In this document: piece after piece, positions 1 to 5,783 of the stretch
Layout of the letters: every line of letters starts with the position of its first letter
Numbering within the stretch: position 1 is the stretch's first letter
From: an uncultured Clostridia bacterium
GTDB lineage: Bacteria > Bacillota > Clostridia > Peptostreptococcales > Anaerovoracaceae
DNA length: 9,098 bases
Reading direction: 5' to 3'
NCBI GenBank assembly: GCA_934255545.1
Contig: CAKQOE010000061.1
Span: 1 to 9,098 of the forward strand
The notes under the pieces: model-generated
Told to the model about the DNA's origin: nothing
What the model saw: only the letters and a program-made list of their open reading frames with translations
The model's database searches: none
Program-made: the position numbers and the translations under genes

Positions 1-15
1 GCTTGAAATCTGCAT
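1..15 (-). CDS. 5' end of a leftward gene, cut by the window edge
   Basis: Only five codons are visible (ATG CAG ATT TCA AGC, read leftward from 15), so no function can be given. The start call rests on a good ribosome binding site, AGAGAGG at 24-30, placed 8 nt before the ATG. The gene is divergent from the HxlR gene at 300 and sits 30 bp downstream of the small leftward ORF 46-156. That makes it a candidate target of the HxlR regulator, which is a common arrangement for the family but is not shown here. Confidence 0.45.
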
Positions 16-45
16 TATAAACACCTCTCTTCGACAGTAATCATA

Positions 46-156
46 TCAAAAAACAGATGTAATTTCAATGGTTACACTGTTGTTAAGATCATTCGATCGC
101 TCCTTCCATTGTGATGAAAGTTCAAGAAATCTCTCCACAAATTCGTATTTATTCAT
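46..156 (-). CDS. small hypothetical ORF, 36 aa
   Basis: A leftward ORF runs from ATG at 156 to TGA at 46-48. It encodes 36 residues, beginning MNKYEFVERF and ending in a Thr/Ile-rich stretch. The residue mix is protein-like: an amphipathic, charged first half and few rare residues. I see no convincing Shine-Dalgarno sequence before the ATG. It lies between a candidate leftward promoter (207-235) and the start of the next leftward gene at 15, so it may be a leader peptide, a short co-transcribed protein or chance. I do not recognise the family. Confidence 0.3.
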   Translation of the reverse strand: MNKYEFVERFLELSSQWKERSNDLNNSVTIEITSVF

Positions 157-161
157 ATATG

Positions 162-189
162 TTGTTGCAGGATATTACGATGTTATAAT
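162..189 (+). promoter_or_regulatory. candidate sigma-A promoter for the HxlR-aminotransferase operon
   Basis: A consensus -10 box TATAAT lies at 184-189. A weak -35 box TTGTTG lies at 162-167, with a 16-bp spacer. Transcription would start near 196, giving a leader of about 100 nt before the ATG at 300. Confidence 0.5.
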
Positions 190-207
190 ATAATTAGAAT
201 ATAACAT
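180..207. promoter_or_regulatory. inverted repeat, candidate HxlR operator
   Basis: A perfect 8-bp inverted repeat, ATGTTATA (180-187) and TATAACAT (200-207), is separated by 12 bp. The half-site centres are 20 bp apart, about two helical turns, as expected for a dimeric winged-helix regulator. The left arm overlaps the rightward -10 box and the right arm touches the candidate leftward -10 box, so one bound dimer could control both directions. Binding by the adjacent HxlR protein is inferred. The AT-rich context raises the odds of a chance repeat. Confidence 0.45.
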
Positions 208-235
208 TCATATTTGAACCATTAAGTAATTTCAA
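207..235 (-). promoter_or_regulatory. candidate leftward promoter
   Basis: Read leftward, TTGAAA (230-235) and TATGAA (207-212) are separated by 17 bp. The spacing is ideal and the hexamers are fair matches. It would drive the small ORF 46-156 and the gene that starts at 15. Confidence 0.35.
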
Positions 236-299
236 GGCAGAGCAGACGCTTAAAATGTTTGTTTTCATGTCGTATTGAAATATGTTTAAGGAGGTAAGT

Positions 300-635
300 A
301 TGCTTACAAAGGAAGAAATGCCTGAATGTCCTGTGGCTACTACCGTCGCGCTCATAGGGAGCAAATGGAAGCTGCTTATACTGCGTAATCTGCTTGCGCG
401 ACCATGGCGATTCAATGAACTCAAGCGCGACCTCGCCGGGATAAGCCAGAAGGTGCTGACTGACAGCCTGCGCTCTATGGAGGCTGACGGGATAATCACG
501 CGAACTGTCTATCCGGAAGTGCCGCCGAGGGTCGAATACGCGCTCAGCGAGCTCGGAGAATCTATGCGGCCTGTCATCAGATCCATGGAGGAATGGGGCA
601 AGGCATACAAGCAAAATAATCAGGAGGAAATGTAA
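300..635 (+). CDS. HxlR-family winged-helix transcriptional regulator
   Basis: A 111-residue DNA-binding protein with the full HxlR pattern. It has an N-terminal Cys-Pro at residues 10-11, then the helix containing IGSKWKLLILRNLL, a recognition-helix region around FNELKRDL and ISQKVLTDSLR, and the wing around RVEYALSELG. The family acts as dimers, and members such as YodB and HypR sense electrophiles or redox change through an N-terminal cysteine. Cys10 is in the corresponding place, so redox sensing is possible but unproven. I chose ATG 300 because AAGGAGG (288-294) lies 5 nt upstream. An in-frame ATG at 282 precedes that site and would add six residues. The aminotransferase begins immediately after its stop codon. 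Autoregulation through the dyad at 180-207 is inferred. Confidence 0.93.
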   Translation: MLTKEEMPECPVATTVALIGSKWKLLILRNLLARPWRFNELKRDLAGISQKVLTDSLRSMEADGIITRTVYPEVPPRVEYALSELGESMRPVIRSMEEWGKAYKQNNQEEM

Positions 636-1775
636 TTGGATATAAAAGATTTTCATGTTGAAGCGTGGCTCAATATGTATGAGAACGACTGTAAATACAA
701 CCTTTCAGAGACTTTTCCGCACGCTCTGACTGTCGGCGGGCTTCTTGAGCTCACCGGGCGCAGAGATGAGCTTGCAGAAGAGCTTATGAATATCACGCTC
801 GACTACGGCGAGATCGTCGGCTCTGAGCGCCTGCGCCGCGCTGTCAGCGGGCTTTATAAAAACGTGCCTGAGGACAGGATAACTATCGCGCACGGCACTA
901 TCGGCGCAAACTCGCTCGTGCTCACGGCTATCGTAAGGCCTGGCGACCACGTTATCTCTGTCTCGCCGTCGTACCAGCAGCTCTACTCGCTGCCTGAGTC
1001 TATCGGCGCTGACGTTACGGTGCTCAGACTCAAAGAGGAAAATGGCTGGCTGCTTGATATTGACGAGCTGCGCGCCGCTGTTACCGACAAGACCCGCCTC
1101 ATCTGCCTGAACAACCCGAACAACCCTACCGGCGCTGTAATGCCTGCAGAAATGATGCGTATGATAGCTGATATCGCCGAAAAGCACGGCGCATATATAT
1201 TCTGCGACGAGGCGTACAGAGGGCTTTCGCACGACGGCAGACCTGATGACGGCAGCTTTTTTGCTCCATCTTTCATAGATATCTACGACAAGGCGATAGT
1301 TACGGGAGGTATGTCAAAGACTTTTGCGCTCGCAGGGCTCCGTCTCGGCTGGGTCGCAGGACCGAAAGACATCATAGACGATATAAACAGGCACCGCGAC
1401 TACCATATAATCAGCGTCGGCAAAATGGACGAGTTGCTTGCCGCCATAGCGATCGAAAACCGTGACGCTGTACTTTCGCGCAATATCGAGATATGCCGCG
1501 AGAACCTCGCGGTCATTGATAAATGGATAGCCGGCGAGCCGCACGTTTCATACGTAAAGCCGAGCTCTGCTACTACCTGCTTTATGAAGTTTGATTTTGA
1601 CATGACTTCCACAGAGCTCTGCCACCGTCTCCGCGAAGAAGCCGGCGTACTTTTCGTTCCGGGCTGCGCTTTCGAGTCGGACGATCATTTCAGGCTCGGT
1701 TTCGGCAATCCTAAGGCTGAGATAGAATCCGGACTTGCCGCTTTTTCCGAATGGATGAAAAATAATATAAAATAA
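636..1775 (+). CDS. class I/II PLP-dependent aminotransferase
   Basis: A 379-residue fold-type I aminotransferase, the usual length for the class I/II family (COG0436-like). Visible motifs are NNPNNPTG (residues 159-166, with the PLP-contacting Asn), DEAY (191-194), the Schiff-base lysine K228 in GGMSK, the phosphate-contacting R236 in LAGLRLGW, and a C-terminal HFRLGFG whose R353 should bind the substrate carboxylate. The catalytic set is complete, so the enzyme should be active, probably cytosolic, moving an amino group between an amino acid and a 2-oxo acid. The exact substrate cannot be read from sequence; relatives are annotated variously, including capreomycidine-synthase-like. The start is TTG at 636, served by AGGAGG at 622-627 (8 nt spacing) inside the end of the HxlR gene. 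The ATG at 630 is the last sense codon of that gene and lies too close to the binding site. Confidence 0.93.
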   Translation: MDIKDFHVEAWLNMYENDCKYNLSETFPHALTVGGLLELTGRRDELAEELMNITLDYGEIVGSERLRRAVSGLYKNVPEDRITIAHGTIGANSLVLTAIVRPGDHVISVSPSYQQLYSLPESIGADVTVLRLKEENGWLLDIDELRAAVTDKTRLICLNNPNNPTGAVMPAEMMRMIADIAEKHGAYIFCDEAYRGLSHDGRPDDGSFFAPSFIDIYDKAIVTGGMSKTFALAGLRLGWVAGPKDIIDDINRHRDYHIISVGKMDELLAAIAIENRDAVLSRNIEICRENLAVIDKWIAGEPHVSYVKPSSATTCFMKFDFDMTSTELCHRLREEAGVLFVPGCAFESDDHFRLGFGNPKAEIESGLAAFSEWMKNNIK

Positions 1776-1790
1776 ATAAAATATCACCAT

Positions 1791-1806
1791 CGCCCGTCAC
1801 CGGGCG
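1791..1806. repeat. short GC-rich hairpin beside the terminator
   Basis: CGCCCG (1791-1796) and CGGGCG (1801-1806) form a 6-bp stem with a 4-nt loop, 16 bp after the aminotransferase stop. No T-tract follows on either strand. It could be a 3' stabilising stem or an accessory pause hairpin. Confidence 0.4.
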
Positions 1807-1813
1807 CGCATAT

Positions 1814-1849
1814 AAAAAGACCCCGTCACAGAATATCCTGACGGGGTCT
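1814..1849 (-). terminator. intrinsic terminator for the leftward shell-protein gene
   Basis: A perfect 11-bp stem, AGACCCCGTCA (1818-1828) and TGACGGGGTCT (1839-1849), has a 10-nt loop. Read leftward it runs straight into five U residues (AAAAA at 1814-1818 on the plus strand). It lies about 35 bp beyond the stop of the shell-protein gene. In the plus direction the stem is followed by GCATTTTA, a weaker tract, so it may also stop the convergent aminotransferase message. Confidence 0.88.
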
Positions 1850-1884
1850 GCATTTTACGATAAAATAAGATCTGCTGTAATTTA

Positions 1885-2682
1885 CTACAATATATATGGA
1901 TCTCCCAGAGTCCTTATATCGCCGCCCATAGCTGTAAGCAGCTTTTTCCCCGCTTCGCGCGCCGTTATGACAGCAGTGCGAACGGCGCTTGTATCGCCTG
2001 TAACTGCAAGTATGACTTCATTTGAATGGCTGGTCCCCTCATCAGGCGTCATATATCTTGCTATCTCAACATCAGCCGATTTTACTGCAAGATCAGCCAT
2101 AACAAGGCCTATGGCAGCCGGCGAGCCGCACATAAATCCGAAAGCCCGGCCCGGCGCTATCCCGAATACTTTTCCTATAGCCTGATCAGCCGACGCTGAA
2201 AACGCCATCTCAAGATGGCCGGCATCATTAAGATATATCTCACCTGAATTGCGCTTTGTCCTTTCAAGCGCGATCTCAACAGCTCTGCGCGCGTCAGCTA
2301 CAGTGTCAGCGCCTATCACTATATAGTTTCCGTGACCTCCCCAGCCCTTTGTGTCGCGCGGAAGCATTATCGACACGACTTCTGTGTTAGTCTCCTTTAC
2401 AGCATCGTCAACTGCGACTATCTGACCTGCAGCTCCTGTCCTCGAGCTTATAAGGCCTACGCACTTGTATGAGCCCTTCAGCTTCATCTTTTCGCGAAGA
2501 TGATCGTCAATGCCGGGTATAACAAGTCCTATAGTATCGAGCACAGTAGTTCCGACGAACTCAGGCATCGCTGCTGCGCCTGATCCAACAGCATTTATAT
2601 TTTCTGTAATGTTATTTTCAGTATTATTATTTATTTCCAATTTTACCGCCTCTTGTATGTATATATTTTCCTGCATCTCCAC
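1885..2682 (-). CDS. pduB: bacterial microcompartment shell protein, tandem-BMC trimer, PduB type
   Basis: A 265-residue protein closely matching the PduB family in my memory. It has EFVGTTVLDTIGLVI (residues 41-55), GLISSRTGAAGQI, AVKETNTEVVSI with LPRDTKGWGGHG (94-118), EIYLNDAGHLE (148-158) and ADLAVKSADVEIA with SHSNEVILAVTGD (197-230). These are two fused BMC domains, about 41-150 and 151-255. Known PduB forms pseudohexameric trimers in the shell of propanediol-type microcompartments, and its N-terminal peptide links shell to cargo. The start is uncertain: GTG 2682 opens the frame, ATG 2676 follows, and TTG 2640 has the best binding site (AGGCGG, 5 nt away) but removes 14 residues. It lies 103 bp downstream of the diguanylate cyclase gene with no terminator seen between them. 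No enzyme or other shell gene is in the window, so the symbol marks the family rather than a proven pathway. Confidence 0.9.
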   Translation of the reverse strand: MEMQENIYIQEAVKLEINNNTENNITENINAVGSGAAAMPEFVGTTVLDTIGLVIPGIDDHLREKMKLKGSYKCVGLISSRTGAAGQIVAVDDAVKETNTEVVSIMLPRDTKGWGGHGNYIVIGADTVADARRAVEIALERTKRNSGEIYLNDAGHLEMAFSASADQAIGKVFGIAPGRAFGFMCGSPAAIGLVMADLAVKSADVEIARYMTPDEGTSHSNEVILAVTGDTSAVRTAVITAREAGKKLLTAMGGDIRTLGDPYIL

Positions 2683-2683
2683 A

Positions 2684-2700
2684 CGCGCCGTGATGGCGCG
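2684..2700. repeat. GC-rich inverted repeat at the shell-protein start
   Basis: CGCGCC and GGCGCG arms (leftward reading, 2700 to 2684) with a 5-nt loop sit directly before the GTG at 2682. In the message this hairpin could hinder initiation at GTG 2682 or ATG 2676. If translation starts further upstream, it is simply coding sequence. Confidence 0.4.
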
Positions 2701-2785
2701 ATCCTGCAGCTCATTTACTTATGTTCCTGAAATGTTATTATTACGATAAAAAATATCCTTTAAATAATAGCAGAAGCGCACTGCA

Positions 2786-4258
2786 TCAGTCAACAGCAAC
2801 ATTCAGGCGCGGACCGCCTGCTGTAGTTTCAGTTTCAGTTTCTATAACATAGCATGCGCGGCCTATGGACTTTGCCTGATACAGCAGTTCGTCCGTCCGA
2901 GACATAAGAACCTTCATTTCCTGCGGGTACGTGAACCTGCAGACTCCTATGCTGCAGCTTACACTGCGGCCTTCTTTTATTTTACTGTCAGAAATCACAT
3001 CGGATATGCCTGCAAGGAATCTGTCAAGCAGAGTCTCAAGCTCTGACTTTACCATAGGCTTTTCTATCATAACGGCAAACTCGTCTCCGCCTACTCTTCC
3101 TACCGCGCCTTTTGCTCCGAATATCTTCTGAAGGTATGATGCGATCTCGCGCAGGACCATATCTCCCACCGCATGACCGAACGTATCATTTATGCTCTTA
3201 AAATAATCGACATCAACAAAAAGAAACCAGCCTCTGTCAGACGCCACCTCGTCATTTCCCGACTGTATCCTTTCACAGTGGTACATGAACATCCTGCGTC
3301 CCATAACGCCTGTAAGCGCGTCGAGATCTCCCCGGTACTCCCTGTAAGACATATACCTGTAGATGCATATGACGAGCAGCAGCGATATGAGGCTGAGCGC
3401 AAGCATAGCTATGAGAAACTGGATATGCAGCATATGTATATCATTGCTCATCCGCCCCGAAACACGTACTTCGTATTTTTTGAGAAGGTATAATGTCCTT
3501 CCTGAAAAATATTCTGTAGCAAATATCGATAATATGACTATGAATATCTCAAATGTCAGGAAGAACCAGTTCATCCTGCGTTTTATATAAGGGCTCTCGG
3601 CAGCCATATCGACGCAGAATGCAAAATCCCTTACCGTAGCTGAATCATATACGAGCCACGCAGCTTCAACAGCTATAACGCAGAGCAGCGCAAGCATGAC
3701 ATCGTTAAAGCTTACTGCAAATGCAGTTTTCCAGCTGTATCCGAACTCAGGAAAAAATATGCCCATCGTACCTAATACCATAAATGCGTGTATCTTTGGC
3801 GATATCGCTGCCAGCAGCGCCGTCAGCATGCAGAAAAGGCGCTTTCTTTTTGCAGGCTCAGTATGAGCGTCTGACGCAGCCCTTGCTGCCGCAGCAAACA
3901 AAAGACCTGTAACAAGCGCGAACACAGCTCGCGTCCCCACGCTCAGTATGATGCTCTCAAGCGGCCTGCCGCTCTGAAAGGGCGAAAATACCTTATCTGC
4001 CGCCAGCACGTAGCTTGCAGATGCCTTGTAAAGACTCCCCAGTCCAAAAAGCACTCCTATGATGACCGCCCGACCGGGCCCCAGCAGACATGCTGCGATC
4101 ATAACAGGGATATACGCTATCGTTATAGAGATAGGCGGTATATGAATATATCCAAGAAATGTAAATGACATGAGCAGCTCCAGCGCTATAAGCGCTCCGA
4201 AAAGGTACCTTTCAAAGCTCTTTTTGCCGCATATCATGGCTATTTTATCTGTTATCAT
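2786..4258 (-). CDS. membrane diguanylate cyclase: ECF S-component-like sensor fused to GGDEF
   Basis: A 490-residue protein. Residues 15-205 hold about six hydrophobic segments resembling an ECF-transporter substrate-binding subunit, including ISITIAYIPVMIAACLLGPG followed by a glycine-rich segment and later PLESIILSVGTRAVFALVTG. Two more membrane segments (about 231-250 and 280-300) flank a short outer loop. A GGDEF domain follows from DALTG (313). The metal-binding D349xD351 and the signature GGDEF (390-394) are intact, so it should make cyclic di-GMP from GTP. The inhibitory I-site RxxD is absent: the corresponding positions are both glycine. The N-terminus may sense a small molecule such as a vitamin; this is inferred from the fold family. 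ATG 4258 has AGGAG 11 nt upstream, a little far. A nearer ATG at 4265-4267 opens only a 6-codon frame. Confidence 0.88.
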   Translation of the reverse strand: MITDKIAMICGKKSFERYLFGALIALELLMSFTFLGYIHIPPISITIAYIPVMIAACLLGPGRAVIIGVLFGLGSLYKASASYVLAADKVFSPFQSGRPLESIILSVGTRAVFALVTGLLFAAAARAASDAHTEPAKRKRLFCMLTALLAAISPKIHAFMVLGTMGIFFPEFGYSWKTAFAVSFNDVMLALLCVIAVEAAWLVYDSATVRDFAFCVDMAAESPYIKRRMNWFFLTFEIFIVILSIFATEYFSGRTLYLLKKYEVRVSGRMSNDIHMLHIQFLIAMLALSLISLLLVICIYRYMSYREYRGDLDALTGVMGRRMFMYHCERIQSGNDEVASDRGWFLFVDVDYFKSINDTFGHAVGDMVLREIASYLQKIFGAKGAVGRVGGDEFAVMIEKPMVKSELETLLDRFLAGISDVISDSKIKEGRSVSCSIGVCRFTYPQEMKVLMSRTDELLYQAKSIGRACYVIETETETTAGGPRLNVAVD

Positions 4259-4346
4259 AGCACATAATTCTCCTATATATGTTGAAAATCCGATCCACGT
4301 GCAGGTGCATATATTCCGGTCCAGATTTCAAATTAGCCAAAAAATA

Positions 4347-4425
4347 ACAGTTTCCATATTTGTGATACGATGCAGAGCCATCCGCAGATCTGCATATACA
4401 AACTTGAAACTGTACTTATCAGTTT
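4347..4425. repeat. nested imperfect stem-loop with a competing 3' hairpin
   Basis: ACAGTTTC (4347-4354) pairs with GAAACTGT (4406-4413). Inside it TTTGT (4359-4363) pairs with ACAAA (4398-4402), and inside that ATGCAGA (4370-4376) pairs with TCTGCAT (4389-4395), leaving a 12-nt loop. That is 20 base pairs in register across 67 nt. A second hairpin, AAACTG (4407-4412) with CAGTTT (4420-4425), uses the same 3' arm, so the two folds exclude each other. It could be an RNA leader for either flanking gene or a DNA site. Positions were matched by eye. Confidence 0.45.
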
Positions 4426-4661
4426 AACACGTATATGCGTTCAGAACAACTGTATGTTTTAAATTTTCACTGCAATAAATATATCATGGCAGCCGGCGTC
4501 ACCACCGGAGCTTTCCACGGTCGCGGCGCAGCTGCAACGGCCCCCTGCGGGCTCGCATCGCTGACGGCGGTCTGCTGTGCATCCCGCTCACCCGTACAGA
4601 TCAGCGCCTCACACTTACAGCCTCAGCCGCATACAATAAATCAGACAGAGATACCGATATA

Positions 4662-4677
4662 CGCGGCCGGGGCCGCG
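4662..4677. repeat. perfect GC palindrome near the flavoprotein start
   Basis: CGCGGCC (4662-4668) and GGCCGCG (4671-4677) are separated by GG. As RNA this gives a 6-bp hairpin with a 4-nt loop. It ends 16 bp before the ribosome binding site of the gene at 4706, and no T-tract follows. It could influence initiation or bind a protein; the function is unknown. Confidence 0.5.
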
Positions 4678-4705
4678 CAGTATTAAAAGAAAAAGAGGAC
4701 ATAAA

Positions 4706-5680
4706 ATGCAAAACAAAAATATCATATGCGCCGACGCTGCCACTGAGAACTGTCCGTGCATGCTTGCTGAAACGGGAGACTGTCTTATATGCAGCAGGCT
4801 GCAGGGAAAGAACGAATGCGGCTGTGACTGGGCCGGCGTATGCGTTTACAATGAATTTATACAGAATAACAGAAAACGCGCGCTCACGCGCGCAGAAAAA
4901 AGCTTCATGGTATCAGACGTAAAACGCACGTCTGACGGCAGCTTTATCATAATGGATATAGCCTGCGGGCGCGGGACCGCTCTGAGCTGCCTGAGTCCGG
5001 GGACTCATATATTTATACGGCCTGCAGGCTGTGAGAGATATTATGACGTGCCTCTTTCCGTGCTCCGCGCCGATCATACATCAGGCGTCATCACTGTATG
5101 CTTCAGAGTGATATCAGCAAAAACCAAGGCGCTCGCAGAATGCCGCGCCGGATGTGATGTAATAGTGCGCGGCCCCTACAGGAACGGTATTAAAGGCCTG
5201 CCGCGCGGACTTTACGGCAAAAATATCCTCATAGCCGCTGCCGGCGCCGGCGTTGCGCCTGCCGTACATGCTGCAGGACTGCTCGCTGCGCATAATGATA
5301 TCGAGATCGCTCTTTGCAATGCAGAAGCAGCGGAGCACGAGATCGTTGACGGGTATCTGCGTGACGGCATACCTGTGAGTTATGTGCATATGTGCAGCTA
5401 TGATGATGAGATAAGTACAGAAAATGAATGCGCGGATCTGTTTTACAGAAAATTACATAAAAACAGTTTTGATACATACATCCTGCTTGGGAGCACGGGG
5501 TTTATATCTGCCGCTGCTGAGCGCGTCAGGGAGTATGCAGGATATGATAAAAATGTAATAATTGCAGTTAGCAATAATTCTGTTATGTGCTGCGGCGAGG
5601 GTATTTGCGGGGCATGCGGCTGCGTTGGGGCGGGCGGCGGGCAGGTGCCTGGGTGTAAGTGTGCGGAGGCGCTTTTTTGA
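4706..5680 (+). CDS. PyrK/FNR-type electron-transfer flavoprotein with a cysteine-rich N-terminus
   Basis: A 324-residue protein. Residues 60-165 resemble the FAD-binding barrel of dihydroorotate dehydrogenase B electron-transfer subunits, with YDVPLSV (113-119) at the expected flavin-contact strand. Residues 172-290 look like the NAD(P)-binding half, with ILIAAAGAGVAPAVHAA. The C-terminal CGEGICGACGC (296-306) and C317 give the C-x4-C-x2-C-x12-C pattern of the PyrK [2Fe-2S] site. In addition, residues 8-46 carry eight cysteines (8, 16, 18, 26, 29, 38, 40, 46), many paired as C-x-C or C-x2-C, which could hold another metal site. It probably passes electrons between NAD(P)H and a partner protein in the cytosol. 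No catalytic partner such as PyrD or GltA is adjacent, and sulfide dehydrogenase-like annotation is equally possible. ATG 4706 has AGAGG (4694-4698) 7 nt upstream. Confidence 0.82.
   Translation: MQNKNIICADAATENCPCMLAETGDCLICSRLQGKNECGCDWAGVCVYNEFIQNNRKRALTRAEKSFMVSDVKRTSDGSFIIMDIACGRGTALSCLSPGTHIFIRPAGCERYYDVPLSVLRADHTSGVITVCFRVISAKTKALAECRAGCDVIVRGPYRNGIKGLPRGLYGKNILIAAAGAGVAPAVHAAGLLAAHNDIEIALCNAEAAEHEIVDGYLRDGIPVSYVHMCSYDDEISTENECADLFYRKLHKNSFDTYILLGSTGFISAAAERVREYAGYDKNVIIAVSNNSVMCCGEGICGACGCVGAGGGQVPGCKCAEALF
5645..5678 (+). terminator. possible intrinsic terminator overlapping the stop codon
   Basis: GTGCCT (5645-5650) can pair with AGGCGC (5667-5672), including one G-U pair, across a 16-nt loop. 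Six T residues (5673-5678) follow directly. The T-tract contains the first base of the TGA stop, so transcription would end right at the gene's last codon. The stem is short and the loop long, so this is tentative. Confidence 0.3.
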
Positions 5681-5783
5681 TGTTGGGCGCCATTGGGCGC
5701 GCGGCCGATAGGCGGCGCGGTTTGCGCGGCCGGCAGGCGGCGCCGGATCTGCAGGACGGCGCGGCCGCTGCGGTCATGTGATG
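5681..5783. repeat. GC-rich spacer with three copies of GCGCGGCCG
   Basis: This gap between convergent genes is strikingly richer in G and C than its surroundings. The 9-mer GCGCGGCCG occurs at 5699-5707, 5724-5732 and 5759-5767. The first two copies are both followed by three variable bases and GGCGG, giving a 17-bp imperfect tandem unit with a 25-bp period; the third is followed by CTG and CGG. No gene and no T-tract are seen. Confidence 0.55.

Larger units (their letters stand above)
4259..4705. other. 447-bp divergent intergenic region, bipartite composition
   Basis: This gap separates two divergently transcribed genes. The part 4259-4485 is AT-rich and holds the nested stem-loop described separately. 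The part 4486-4680 turns sharply GC-rich, with short inverted repeats such as GCAGC (4490-4494) with GCTGC, and the palindrome at 4662-4677. An open frame from ATG 4486 to TAA 4684 (66 codons) crosses the GC-rich half but has no ribosome binding site and no recognisable protein. I found no riboswitch consensus I could name and no convincing -35/-10 pair in either direction. Confidence 0.5.

Noticed and set aside
222..656. Leftward 144-codon frame opposite the HxlR gene
   Set aside because: The HxlR protein is unmistakable in the other direction; this frame has no recognisable domain or binding site.
4486..4686. 66-codon frame in the GC-rich part of the intergenic region as a protein gene
   Set aside because: There is no Shine-Dalgarno sequence before ATG 4486 and no recognisable protein. 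It is kept as a composition anomaly, not as a CDS.
4259..4705. Cyclic di-GMP, cobalamin, TPP or FMN riboswitch
   Set aside because: I looked for the conserved cores (GEMM, B12 box, THI box, RFN) on both strands and could not match any of them by eye.
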